Source: Candidatus Rifleibacteriota bacterium | GTDB lineage: Bacteria > Muiribacteriota > UBA6191 > JACPRK01 > JACQZM01 | DNA length: 38,890 bases | Reading direction: 5' to 3' | NCBI GenBank assembly: GCA_016213885.1 | Contig: JACQZM010000261.1 | Coordinates: 1-38,890, forward strand | Shown: piece by piece, positions 17,253-25,707 of the stretch | Layout: every line of letters starts with the position of its first letter | Position numbering within the stretch: the first letter of the stretch is position 1 | Notes under the pieces: model-generated | What the model was told of the DNA's origin: nothing | Database searches by the model: none | The model's input: the letters and a program-made list of their open reading frames with translations, nothing else | Program-made: the position numbers and the translations under genes

Positions 17253-17281
17253 CGAACCCACCGGACCAGCCGGTGGGTTCG
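17253..17281. terminator. Perfect 12-bp hairpin between convergent genes
   Basis: CGAACCCACCGG at 17253-17264 pairs perfectly with 17270-17281 across the loop ACCAG. It stands between two convergent genes. There is no strong U-tract on either side, so it may act as a weak bidirectional terminator or an RNA 3'-end stabiliser. Confidence 0.45.
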
Positions 17282-17332
17282 GGTCGCGCCGGGAGATACG
17301 TTCGGATCCCCGGGCTCCACGGGGGACGTACG

Positions 17333-18121
17333 TTACTTCGACTCGAACGTCATGTAGGTGTCGCGGAACGCCTTGCAGGCTGCGTAGGACGCGGCGGCCA
17401 GCTTGCGCAGGTCGGCGCTGTTGTGGGAGCAGCCGGCCATGTGGGCGAAGAAGTTCATGTCGCGCTGGCACACGCCGGCGCCGGCCACCAGGCCGCTGGA
17501 GAGCCGGGTGCGGATGTCGGCGGTGACCCACTTCTCGCGCGTCCAGGCGGCGCTCTTCTTGATGATGTTCCAGGTCGCCTCGGAGATGCGGACGATCCCG
17601 TCGACCGTGACTTCCACGGCGTACTTGACGCCGTTGATGACGATCTTGCCGGCCTTGATGACTTCCTTGGCGACGAAGATGACGCCTTGCTCGAGCTTCA
17701 CGAGAACGTAGATCGTGTCTTCGATGACCAGTTCGGCCAGATCGAGGACGGCGTTGAAGACGATCTCGCCGGCCTTGATCGCCTCGATGGCGACCCACCG
17801 GACTCCGTCAGCGGTCTTGATGATGATGAACTTGGCGCCCTTGACCACGTACTTCAGACCGACGACGCAGTCCTCGGCGATGTAGATGATGCCCTGGGCG
17901 GTCTTCAGCATCACGAAGCTGACCCCGTCGACGACGGTCTTGCCGACGACGATGAACGGCTCGGCGATCTTCTTGGCGCCAACCACGAACGCCGCGCCGG
18001 CCTGGTTGGCCGCCTGGCCTACCTGGTTGGACAGGCCATGATCGACCTGCGCCATTGCGGGCGCGAACGAGAGAGAGAGGACCAGCACCAAGGCGGTCAG
18101 AGACTGGACGAACTTGTTCAT
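17333..18121 (-). CDS. Secreted amphipathic repeat protein with C-terminal Cys domain
   Basis: 262 residues, no family recognised. The start ATG at 18121 has an AGGAGG ribosome-binding site and opens a good signal peptide (LTALVLVLSLSFAPAMA) cut near residue 25. From about residue 43 to 200 the chain is a run of degenerate units of about 11 residues. Each has three or four Val/Ile/Phe/Tyr alternating with Lys, Glu or Asp and often a Gly (for example GVSFVMLKTAQ, GIIYIAEDCVV, GLKYVVKGAKF, VIKAGKIVING). This could form a beta-solenoid or a long amphipathic helix able to coat a surface or membrane. The last 60 residues are helical with three Cys (GVC, AGC, AAC). It lies downstream of the TPR and dynamin-like genes on the same strand. 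Confidence 0.7.
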   Translation of the reverse strand: MNKFVQSLTALVLVLSLSFAPAMAQVDHGLSNQVGQAANQAGAAFVVGAKKIAEPFIVVGKTVVDGVSFVMLKTAQGIIYIAEDCVVGLKYVVKGAKFIIIKTADGVRWVAIEAIKAGEIVFNAVLDLAELVIEDTIYVLVKLEQGVIFVAKEVIKAGKIVINGVKYAVEVTVDGIVRISEATWNIIKKSAAWTREKWVTADIRTRLSSGLVAGAGVCQRDMNFFAHMAGCSHNSADLRKLAAASYAACKAFRDTYMTFESK

Positions 18122-18481
18122 GAACTCCTCCTTCGGATAGACCGGAAAACCGTTCCTCCGGCTCCGGACGACCGGTACCTTTGCGCCTCGCCGCCCCACC
18201 AGGGCGTATCGGCTCCTTGAGCTTCCCGTAACGGGGCGCGTCGCCCGTGGAGAACTGGCGACGACTTCGTACGCCCTCGGAGGGAGGCGATGCACCGGAA
18301 GTATCGTACCTCAAGTAGCTCTACAGTCTATGAGGCGGCCACCACCCTGTCCAGCCTCTTTTTTTGGACGGTGTCGAGAAACCGGAGGGCGCCAGCGGTC
18401 CAGGACCGGAGCCGCGTGCTGGCTGCTGCGGTCATGGCTGCCATGAACGCTGCTGCGTGTTGCGATCCCCGGGCCGCGGGG
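18122..18481 (-). promoter_or_regulatory. Gap upstream of repeat-protein gene, with a possible promoter
   Basis: A 360-base non-coding stretch. On the minus strand TAGACT (18325-18330) and TACGAT (18303-18308) are 16 bases apart, facing the gene at 18121 and leaving a leader of about 175 nt. A run of seven T on the plus strand at about 18360 is preceded by no strong hairpin. I see nothing else. Confidence 0.35.
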
Positions 18482-20287
18482 CTACGGGCTGGAGCCCGCT
18501 GGAGTGTCGCTTCGGGGGGTGGCGCCGGACTCGCCGGCCTTCTGCAGCGCCGCCCGTCCTTCCTCGAGGTTGCCCGATTCGATCAGGGTCCATCCCAGCT
18601 CCCGCCATGCGGTCAGGTTCCCCGGCTTCAGCTCCACGGCCTTTCTCAGGGCGTCGATCCCCGGCTCGATCTTCTGCTGCGCCAGGAGCGCCTCCCCGAG
18701 GGCGTGCCAGGTGTCCGGGTCGGTGGAACAGAGGGCGATCGCGTTCTGCAGGGCATCGGCGGCCTCCGCGTGGCTGGCCAGCTTGTGGAGGGCGATGCCC
18801 AGGTTGTGCCAGCAGGCGGCCTGGTTCGGGTTCTTGTCGAGCGACCGCCGGTACGCGCCGACCGCCTGGTCGTACTCTCGCTGTTCCGCCATCGCCACGC
18901 CGAGGCAGTACCAGACGTCGGGGTCCTGAGGGTCCAGCTCCGCCGACCTGAGGAGCGCCCAGGTCCCCTGACACATGTGACCCCGGTGGTAGAGCCGGAT
19001 CCCCAGGTTGTACCAGGCCATGGCCTGGCCTGGATCCACCTCGAGAGCCCTCTTGTAGGCCGCGATACCCTCTTCCACGCGGTTCGTCTCCACCAGCACC
19101 GTTCCCAGGTTGTTCCAGGCGACCCCCATCTTGGGGTTCAGGGAGGTCGCCTCCCGGTACGCGTCCACCGCCTTGTCGCCATGCCCCTGGGCCTCGAGCT
19201 CCCTCCCCCTGGAGAACAGCTGCGGAGCTCGCTCGATCGCGGCGGAGCTCACGGGCAGACCGCCGGTGGTGACCAGGCGGTGCGCCCCCTTGAGCGCCTC
19301 CACGTGGGCGGGGTTGTGGCCCAGCGCCTCCCGCCAGAGCGCCAGCGCCTCCTCCCGGTCGCCCCGGGTGGCCAGCCGACCCGCCTCCGCGGCCAGAAGA
19401 TCGGCGAGGCCGCTCAGCGCCGACCGGTGCTGCGGGTTCAGGGCGATTGCCTGGCCGTACGCCTGCCTGGCCCGCCCCTCGTTGCCCACCTTGATCAGCA
19501 CCAGCGCCAGGTTGTTCCACGAGTGCGCATCCTCCGGCCAGACCGAGACCGCTGTCTCCAGCGCCTCCAGCGCTTCCTCGGTCCTCCCCTGCTCGTCAAG
19601 CGTGGCGCCCAGGTTGCACCACGCCTTGCCGTACCGGGGATCGATCTGGATCGCCCGGCGGTAGAACTCGATCGCCTCGTCGGGCCGCGACGCCTGCATG
19701 GAGTTCAGGCCCAGGTGATACCAGCCCTTGGCCTGGGCCGGATCCACCGCCACCGTCTTGAGATAGGCTTCCCTGGCCTTCTCCGGCTCTCCGAGAGCGT
19801 CGTGGAGGTTGCCCAGATGGTACCAGGTCTCCCCGTCGTCCGGCTTGAGATCGGCGGCCCGGCGGAACGTCTCCACCGCCTCGGCCAGACGCCCCTGGCT
19901 CCACAGCCGGTGACTGGTCTCCAGGAGGGTCTTCGGGTCGTCCGGCGGGGCGGCGTCGGCCGGACCGGCCACAGGCCCTGGCTGTACGCGGGCGAACTCC
20001 TCCCTGAGCCTGGTCACATGGACGGTGAGCTCCTCGATCCTCTGTTCGAGGGTCGTGGCTTCGGCGCAGCTCTTCTGGAGCTCCTCTTCCAGCGGCTCGC
20101 CCTGCCTGTGGAGCTCCACCACGCGCCGCCCCGCCGCCTGATGGAGCGCCGCCATGCCGGCCTGCGCCGTGGCGATCTCGTTCTTGATCTGCCGGATCTG
20201 ATACTCGAGGCCAGCCCTCTCCTTCAGCTCGCCGGCCTTCTTCAGCGCCTGACTGGCCGCCGATTTCAGCCCTTCCAGAAAGCCCAT
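18482..20287 (-). CDS. Coiled-coil plus TPR protein
   Basis: 601 residues from an ATG with a GGGAGG ribosome-binding site. Residues 1-105 form an amphipathic helix and coiled coil (MGFLEGLKSAASQALKKAG onward). They resemble the N-terminal coil found in some cytoplasmic zinc-ribbon proteins, but no zinc ribbon follows. From about residue 120 to 590 there are about a dozen tetratricopeptide repeats with the usual W-LG / A-Y--A-LDP pattern (for example AWNNLGTVLVETNRVEEG). This is a protein-interaction scaffold, probably cytoplasmic or attached to the inner membrane through the N-terminal helix. It follows the two dynamin-like genes by 55 bases on the same strand and is likely co-transcribed, so it may be their adaptor. 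Confidence 0.8.
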   Translation of the reverse strand: MGFLEGLKSAASQALKKAGELKERAGLEYQIRQIKNEIATAQAGMAALHQAAGRRVVELHRQGEPLEEELQKSCAEATTLEQRIEELTVHVTRLREEFARVQPGPVAGPADAAPPDDPKTLLETSHRLWSQGRLAEAVETFRRAADLKPDDGETWYHLGNLHDALGEPEKAREAYLKTVAVDPAQAKGWYHLGLNSMQASRPDEAIEFYRRAIQIDPRYGKAWCNLGATLDEQGRTEEALEALETAVSVWPEDAHSWNNLALVLIKVGNEGRARQAYGQAIALNPQHRSALSGLADLLAAEAGRLATRGDREEALALWREALGHNPAHVEALKGAHRLVTTGGLPVSSAAIERAPQLFSRGRELEAQGHGDKAVDAYREATSLNPKMGVAWNNLGTVLVETNRVEEGIAAYKRALEVDPGQAMAWYNLGIRLYHRGHMCQGTWALLRSAELDPQDPDVWYCLGVAMAEQREYDQAVGAYRRSLDKNPNQAACWHNLGIALHKLASHAEAADALQNAIALCSTDPDTWHALGEALLAQQKIEPGIDALRKAVELKPGNLTAWRELGWTLIESGNLEEGRAALQKAGESGATPRSDTPAGSSP

Positions 20288-20298
20288 GTCGCCTCCCG

Positions 20299-20319
20299 GA
20301 TCCGGCGCCACGCCGGATC
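20299..20319. repeat. REP-like palindrome, copy E, within an operon gap
   Basis: GATCCGGCG-CCA-CGCCGGATC, a perfect 9-base stem, followed by a GACTCGCGC motif. It lies in the 55-base gap between the TPR gene and the upstream GTPase gene and could set their relative mRNA levels. Confidence 0.7.
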
Positions 20320-20342
20320 AGACTCGCGCCCGCGAGCCCGCC

Positions 20343-21950
20343 TCACGTGCCCTGGCCCCCGTCGGTCAACAGGGCGATCCTGGCCGAGAGCGTCCGGTGA
20401 CGCTCGATCAGCGTGCCGATCGCCCTCTGTGCCTGCCGCGGCCCTGCCAGGGCCCCCTCGCCGACCGCCTCCATGACGCTGTCGTCCAGGGAGGCCGAAA
20501 GCCCCTTCACCCGTTCGCGGACCACGCGCCGCAGCCAGAACGTCTCGTACAGGAACCGCTCCACTTCCATGATCGAGATGAGGACGAACGGCAGGGTCAG
20601 CACCCACATGAGCACCCGGGCCGGATCGATCTGCCTGACGTACTGGTAGATCAGCACCAGCGGCGCCGTGTGGATGACCACGAACACCGGCAGGTTGAGG
20701 AACCTGCTGGTCCAGCCCCGGACCTGGATCCGGGTCAGCGAGTCCAGCGCCGGCCGGATCTTCGTGACCAGGGCGTCCGGCGCGGCGCGGGTCTTCCTCA
20801 GGTAGGTGTTGAGCCCGTCCACGAGCTGGTGGGAGAGTCGCCCCGCGAGGCTTTCGGCCACGCCGTCCAGCAACGACTGCTCGGCGCTCCTGGTTCCGGG
20901 AATCGTGAACAGCGCCGCCACCCGGCTGGGCCGCAGGTACGCCAGGGCGGCCAGGTACGTTCCGAAGCCGCCGGAGATCCGGTCTCCCACGATCCCTCTC
21001 AGCGTGGCCAGAAAGCTGCCCTGGTGGGCTTCGAGAACCGACTCGACCACCGTTCTCAGCGACCGCCGGAAATCCATCTCCGCGGTCTCGACCGCCTGGG
21101 AGAACGCGCTCAGGGCAGCCACGGTCGAGCCCGAGTCCGGTCCGCCCACCAGGTGGGTGAGACCGTCACGCATCTCCTGGGCCACGTTCGAGTCCTTGAT
21201 CTTGCGGTCCAGCTTGAGCTTCAGATGTTCTTCCAGGACGGCGAGCCGCTGGGTCCACTGGGACGGCGGCGCCTCCCGTCGCTTCTCCTCGTACGCCCGG
21301 AGCGCCGAGAGGGCGAAGACCGCCGGGTTCGTGACGCCGGCCCTGGACAGCGTGGCCCTCACGTCGGCCAGCACCAGCGACTCGTCCTGCTCGGCCAGCT
21401 CGTCGACCTTGTTGACGACGATGACGAACGAGGCCCGGGAGCGGCCCCGGAGCTCGGGCGAAAGCAGCCGGTGGAGGCTCAGCTGGTTGTACTTCTCCCA
21501 GGAGGTGACGACCAGGACCACGTCGCAGGCCGTGAGGAGCTCCAGGCTGCGCTTCTTGTTCTCCAGCCGGAACGAATCGCAGTCCGGAGCGTCGACGATC
21601 ACCTTCCCGGCGAGCGCCGCCTCCCGGTGGCTCACCCGGACGTCCGAGCCCTTCTTGAACGGGAGATCCTCCTCGAGGATGTCCTGGGGCGTGTAGAAGA
21701 CGGCGTTCTGGGTCGTGGCAGCGCCCTGGCCCACGTCGGACAGCGGGGCGCCGGCCAGGGCGTTCAGCAGCGTCGACTTGCCCACCTGAGTGCCGCCCAC
21801 CATGAGAATGGAAAGGCAGGGATTCGTCAGCCGGGCCACGGCGCTCTCGATCCGCGTCTCCGAGGGGAGAGCCCCCAGCTCGAGCACCGATCGCGCAAGC
21901 GAAGACGCCTCCCGGAACTCCTCCCTCAGGGTCGACAGCTCTTCACGCAT
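20343..21950 (-). CDS. Dynamin-like membrane GTPase (pair member B)
   Basis: 535 residues. The GTPase domain is at about 45-260, with P-loop GGTQVGKST at 52-60, a switch-II motif DAPD at 120-123 (canonical DxxG has Gly where this has Asp) and a proper base-recognition motif NKVD at 180-183. A helical stalk follows, then two close transmembrane helices at about 430-475 (LPVFVVIHTAPLVLIY and VLMWVLTLPFVLISIM) and a basic helical C-terminus. This layout matches bacterial dynamin-like proteins, which bind and remodel or fuse membranes with GTP hydrolysis. Its ATG overlaps the stop of the upstream GTPase gene by 8 bases, so the two are translationally coupled and likely form a heteromer. Confidence 0.8.
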   Translation of the reverse strand: MREELSTLREEFREASSLARSVLELGALPSETRIESAVARLTNPCLSILMVGGTQVGKSTLLNALAGAPLSDVGQGAATTQNAVFYTPQDILEEDLPFKKGSDVRVSHREAALAGKVIVDAPDCDSFRLENKKRSLELLTACDVVLVVTSWEKYNQLSLHRLLSPELRGRSRASFVIVVNKVDELAEQDESLVLADVRATLSRAGVTNPAVFALSALRAYEEKRREAPPSQWTQRLAVLEEHLKLKLDRKIKDSNVAQEMRDGLTHLVGGPDSGSTVAALSAFSQAVETAEMDFRRSLRTVVESVLEAHQGSFLATLRGIVGDRISGGFGTYLAALAYLRPSRVAALFTIPGTRSAEQSLLDGVAESLAGRLSHQLVDGLNTYLRKTRAAPDALVTKIRPALDSLTRIQVRGWTSRFLNLPVFVVIHTAPLVLIYQYVRQIDPARVLMWVLTLPFVLISIMEVERFLYETFWLRRVVRERVKGLSASLDDSVMEAVGEGALAGPRQAQRAIGTLIERHRTLSARIALLTDGGQGT

Positions 21951-23793
21951 GGTCGCCCTCCGGTTCGCACTGCCTCAAGGCGAGTTTCAGCGGCTCCGGG
22001 TCGTGGCGTGACTCGAAATCCGTGAGGATCTCGTGGACCCCTCCGCCGACGTGGCGGTGGAACGAACGCTCCATCCAGCGGTGCTTCTCCAGGGCGAACC
22101 GCTCCAGGGCGTCGTTGAGCTCGTGCTGGTTCGTGGCCCAGTCCATCAGCTCCCAGAGCACCGGTGCGCCGAGGCCCACGCCCAGGGCCAGCGCCGAGTG
22201 GCCCATGTCGATCAACGCCAGCGCTCCGGTGATCCCGGCCACCAGGGCCAGTCGAGCGTGCCTCTGGGCGAGCCTGGCCTTGATGCCCGGGTTCTCCCGC
22301 ACCAGTTCGCCGATGCGCCGGGTGAGATCCCGGGCGATGTTCCGGTACTCCTCGGCGATCGCCTCGAGCGTCGCCGCAGGGTCGGCCACGACGGCGCCGG
22401 AGGCCGGGGGAACGATCGCTTCCCACTCCGGGCCGAGCGTGGCGGGCAGGATCTCCTGGACCACGAAGCGGCACCGGAACTGCTCCAGCAGGTCCAGGGC
22501 GTCGGTCAAGCTCGACGGGTCGTCGGGCCGGCCCACGGCGGGCGTCCCGAACAGGAACGAGGAGACCCCCCGAGCGAGCCTGGACAGGGGGCGGAAGAGC
22601 GGCGACGGTTGCGGGTCGGATTCGAGAGCCGACGCCATGAGCTCCAGGCCTTCCAGCGCCGAGGGCCGGTGGGCGTGGCCCATGAGCGGGTCGAGGAAGA
22701 GGCGCCAGAACCGCTGGAACGTCTGCTGCGAGCTCTGCTGGCTGGTCCCGGTCGATGCGCCTCCCCCGAGAGAGCCCAGCGTCGACTGGAGCCATGAGCG
22801 GACCTGCAGCGTCCGAGAGGCCCACCGGCGTCGCTCGTTGTAGCCCATGATGAACCGTCGGTAGCGGCTCTTCAGCTCCTCCAGCGCGCTCCCCACGGCT
22901 CGTTGCTCCTCATGGACCCGGACGGTCAGGTCCGTGCCCAGCTTCGCCAGCTGGAACCGGAGGCCGGCACGGGTCTGGGTGAGGAGGTCCCGCCGGTCCA
23001 GCGCCGCGAGGTGGTGGACCAGGGACTGGAACGTGGCCTCTTCCCTCAGGGCCTGGGCGGCCCGGCCCGGGGCCACCCTGGGAAGCAGGAACCGCTCCGG
23101 GACGTCGCCCATGCGGTTCTCGAGCCACACCATCCGGAACTTCTGACACGCGGCGATCTGCTCGGCCCGGACCCTGGGCACCCGGTTGAACACGGCGAGG
23201 CACTTCTTGCCCAGGTCGCGGATCCGGGGAAACTGATCGATCAGGACCTGGTCGGCGTGCTGTTCTTCGGTCAGCATCAGCACCACGCAGTCGGCGATGA
23301 GCAGGGCCTGGCTGGAGATCCGGGCGTTCTCCTCCATCAGGGTCGTGATGTCGGGGGAGTCGACCAGCACGGTGCGGGCGAGCGAGCCGTCCTGGTGCCC
23401 CTGGATGAACGCCCGGCGAGGCTGGCACTCCTCCAGGAGCCGCTCCGGACGGTCGAGCCGCTCGGGCCTGCAGCCCGGGGGCCAGAGGGCCGGGTCCTCC
23501 AGCAGGCTGGCCGTGGCCTCCGGGGCGAATACCAGGAGGTGACGGGTCGCCCCGGCGAGCGCCTTGACCGGGCTCAGGTCCTGTCCGGCAAAGGCGTTCA
23601 AGATCGTGGACTTCCCGGTGTTCGCCCCGCCGAAGAGGAGCACCACGATCGGACCGTCCGGGTCGAGGCGGGCGTGCCGCACGAGCCCCGCGATCATCGT
23701 CCGGACCTCGCGATGGACCCGCCGGGTCTCCTCCCTGAACGGGGAGAGCCCGGACAGCAACTGCTCGAGTGCCTGGATCGCCGCCGTCTGCAT
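21943..23793 (-). CDS. Dynamin-like GTPase (pair member A) with degenerate G4
   Basis: 616 residues from the ATG at 23793. A longer frame to 23931 is excluded because it would cover the opposing promoter at 23828-23857. The P-loop GGANTGKST is at 55-63 and the switch-II motif is DSPD at 145-148. The expected N/TKxD is replaced by NRVP at 203-206, suggesting weakened or altered nucleotide specificity. A long helical region, including Gln/Ser-rich GTSQQSSQQTF, leads to a hydrophobic hairpin near 520-560 (LALVAGITGALALIDMG and ALALGVGLGAPVLW). Paired dynamin-like proteins with one less active partner are known in bacteria; a membrane-shaping or repair role is inferred. The start lacks a strong Shine-Dalgarno. 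It is the first gene of the cluster extending to 17333. Confidence 0.78.
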   Translation of the reverse strand: MQTAAIQALEQLLSGLSPFREETRRVHREVRTMIAGLVRHARLDPDGPIVVLLFGGANTGKSTILNAFAGQDLSPVKALAGATRHLLVFAPEATASLLEDPALWPPGCRPERLDRPERLLEECQPRRAFIQGHQDGSLARTVLVDSPDITTLMEENARISSQALLIADCVVLMLTEEQHADQVLIDQFPRIRDLGKKCLAVFNRVPRVRAEQIAACQKFRMVWLENRMGDVPERFLLPRVAPGRAAQALREEATFQSLVHHLAALDRRDLLTQTRAGLRFQLAKLGTDLTVRVHEEQRAVGSALEELKSRYRRFIMGYNERRRWASRTLQVRSWLQSTLGSLGGGASTGTSQQSSQQTFQRFWRLFLDPLMGHAHRPSALEGLELMASALESDPQPSPLFRPLSRLARGVSSFLFGTPAVGRPDDPSSLTDALDLLEQFRCRFVVQEILPATLGPEWEAIVPPASGAVVADPAATLEAIAEEYRNIARDLTRRIGELVRENPGIKARLAQRHARLALVAGITGALALIDMGHSALALGVGLGAPVLWELMDWATNQHELNDALERFALEKHRWMERSFHRHVGGGVHEILTDFESRHDPEPLKLALRQCEPEGDHA

Positions 23794-23827
23794 GGGTGGA
23801 TGCCGAGTATCACACTCCCCGCGAGCC

Positions 23828-23857
23828 TTGCGCAAGACGTCCGCACGCGCGTATAAT
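23828..23857 (+). promoter_or_regulatory. Strong promoter of the eutN-aldolase operon
   Basis: TTGCGC at 23828-23833 and a perfect TATAAT at 23852-23857 are 18 bases apart, placing the start near 23864 and a leader of about 24 nt before the eutN ATG. A GGAGG Shine-Dalgarno follows at 23876-23880. Confidence 0.7.
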
Positions 23858-23887
23858 CGCCTGGCACGTTCGGCTGGAGGTCCGGTC

Positions 23888-24160
23888 ATGCTGCTGGGGC
23901 GCGTCGTCGGGGACGTGGTCGCCACGTTCAAAGACTCGAGCTACGCTGGCAAGAAGATCCTGTGGGTCCAGCCGTTGGATCTGGCCGGCCGCCCCAAGGG
24001 CGATGCCATGATCACCCTCGATGTCGTCGGCGCCGGGTCCGGCGAGAAGGTGCTCGTCGTCCAGGAAGGCGGCAGCGCCCAGATGGTCTGCGGCGTCAAG
24101 GGGCCCAGCCCGATCGGCTCGGCGATCGTGGCGATCGTCGACGAGGTCGAGAGCCCCTGA
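23888..24160 (+). CDS. eutN: Microcompartment vertex protein, EutN/CcmL family (BMC-P)
   Basis: A 90-residue protein that aligns end to end with EutN/CcmL, the pentamer that caps the vertices of bacterial microcompartment shells. The family's opening ([19 protein letters not shown]), the central KILWVQPLD strand, [17 protein letters not shown] and the [13 protein letters not shown] end are all present. It has a strong promoter and a GGAGG ribosome-binding site. No BMC-H or BMC-T shell gene lies in the window, so either the rest of the shell is encoded elsewhere or this is a satellite locus. The next gene, 95 bases downstream, encodes an enzyme with a likely encapsulation peptide, which supports a real microcompartment link. 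Confidence 0.92.
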   Translation: MLLGRVVGDVVATFKDSSYAGKKILWVQPLDLAGRPKGDAMITLDVVGAGSGEKVLVVQEGGSAQMVCGVKGPSPIGSAIVAIVDEVESP

Positions 24161-24254
24161 GAGGCGCCGACCCCGTGACGACGCACGCGAGCCGTGGGCC
24201 CCGCCACACGCACTCCTCGGTCAGGCGGTGTTTCGCCAGGGAGAAGGGATCCAG

Positions 24255-25694
24255 ATGAATAGCGACGCGCTGGTCGACCTGATCACCCGTGAGGTCCTCG
24301 CGGTCGTCAAGGCCACGTCGGCCGGTTCCCCGGAGACCGCGCCGACGACGCCGGCGACTCCGACCGCCTGCCCTTCCGCCATCGGCGACGAGCCGCTCTT
24401 CGTGGTGTGCGGCAACGGCGCCGGCAAGGCCGAGGTGGTCCGGTTGTTCGGCAGCCTGAGGGAGCGGTTCCCCCACCTGAAAGTGCTGCTCTCCCGCGCC
24501 GCCGTCCGCCTGTTCGAGGACTCCCGTCGCGTCTTCGCCGGATTCACCCTGGATCCATCGGCCCGGGACTTCGCCGCCCAGGTCGCGGGCCACTCCTGTG
24601 TGATCGTGCTGAACACCTCCGTGAACGTGCTGGCCAAGATGGCCAACCTGATCGCCGACACGCCGGCCACCATCGTGGTGTTCAACGCTCTCAAGGCGGG
24701 CAAGCCGGTGATCGTCACCACCGACGGACTGCTCCACTGGTTCGTCAACGGCGGCGTCACCGCCAGGATCCAGGGCTACCTCGAGGAGGTCGCCGGCTAC
24801 GGCGTCCAGGTCGTGTCCGGCGAGACTCTGGCCACCATGGCCGATTCGCCCGGAGCGACCGCCGCCGGTCCGTCTCCCACCAAGGAGACCGATTGCGGCA
24901 CCTGCGTGTGCGCCGGGCATTGCGCCCGCCACTGTCCGGAACGGGTGTCGGCGATCCGGACCGAGGGGGCGGTCCGCGTGGCCTGTGCGACCGGGATCGA
25001 GAACCCGCCCAAGGATGTGGCCAGCATCATCGATCACACCCTGCTCAAGCCCGATGCCACCGAGGCCGACGTCCGGAAGCTGTGCGACGAGGCCCGGCGA
25101 TACACGTTCGCGTCGGTCTGCATCAACCCCTCCTGGGTCAGGCTCTCCAAGCAGCTCCTCACCGGGACCCGGGTGAAGGTGTGCACGGTCGTGGGGTTCC
25201 CGCTGGGCGCGACCTCCAGCGAGTCGAAGGCGGCGGAGACGCACCAGGCGGTCACCGACGGCGCTGACGAGATCGACATGGTGATCAACGTCGGGGCGCT
25301 CAAGGCCAAGGACGACGCCCGGGCTCTCGAGGACATCAAGGCGGTCGTGCGGGCCGCCAAGGGCCACATCGTGAAGGTGATCCTGGAGACCGGGCTGCTC
25401 ACCGACGAGGAGAAGAAGCGCGGGTGCGAGCTGTCCGTGGAGGCCGGCGCGGACTTCGTGAAGACCTCCACCGGTTTCGGCCCCGGCGGCGCCACCGTGG
25501 CCGACATCGAGCTGATGCGCCACACCGTGGGGCCCAAGGTGGGCGTGAAGGCGTCGGGCGGGGTCAGGGACTTCGAGACGGCGAGGAAGATGATCGCAGC
25601 CGGAGCGACCCGGATCGGGGCCTCCGCGTCGGTGGCGATCGTGAAGGGCTCCAAGGGAGAGGGCCCCACGGCCGCGGCGGGCAAGGGGTATTGA
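24255..25694 (+). CDS. Fusion: encapsulation-peptide-like helix, flavoprotein domain, Cys cluster, deoxyribose-phosphate aldolase
   Basis: 479 residues from an ATG with an AAGGG ribosome-binding site. Residues 1-20 form a short amphipathic helix ([18 protein letters not shown]) joined by a Pro/Thr/Ala linker, the usual form of a microcompartment encapsulation peptide. Residues about 46-195 resemble the PF02441-type flavoprotein fold ([18 protein letters not shown], then [19 protein letters not shown]). Residues 214-227 hold five Cys (C214, C217, C219, C223, C227), suggesting an Fe-S or zinc site. Residues about 254-470 are DeoC, which cleaves 2-deoxyribose-5-phosphate to glyceraldehyde-3-phosphate and acetaldehyde. 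The Schiff-base Lys403 is in [14 protein letters not shown] and the relay Lys432 in GVKASGGVR. Acetaldehyde is volatile and toxic, so a compartment makes sense. I know of no characterised protein with this exact layout. Confidence 0.88.
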   Translation: MNSDALVDLITREVLAVVKATSAGSPETAPTTPATPTACPSAIGDEPLFVVCGNGAGKAEVVRLFGSLRERFPHLKVLLSRAAVRLFEDSRRVFAGFTLDPSARDFAAQVAGHSCVIVLNTSVNVLAKMANLIADTPATIVVFNALKAGKPVIVTTDGLLHWFVNGGVTARIQGYLEEVAGYGVQVVSGETLATMADSPGATAAGPSPTKETDCGTCVCAGHCARHCPERVSAIRTEGAVRVACATGIENPPKDVASIIDHTLLKPDATEADVRKLCDEARRYTFASVCINPSWVRLSKQLLTGTRVKVCTVVGFPLGATSSESKAAETHQAVTDGADEIDMVINVGALKAKDDARALEDIKAVVRAAKGHIVKVILETGLLTDEEKKRGCELSVEAGADFVKTSTGFGPGGATVADIELMRHTVGPKVGVKASGGVRDFETARKMIAAGATRIGASASVAIVKGSKGEGPTAAAGKGY

Positions 25695-25707
25695 GTCTCG
25701 AGCCGGA

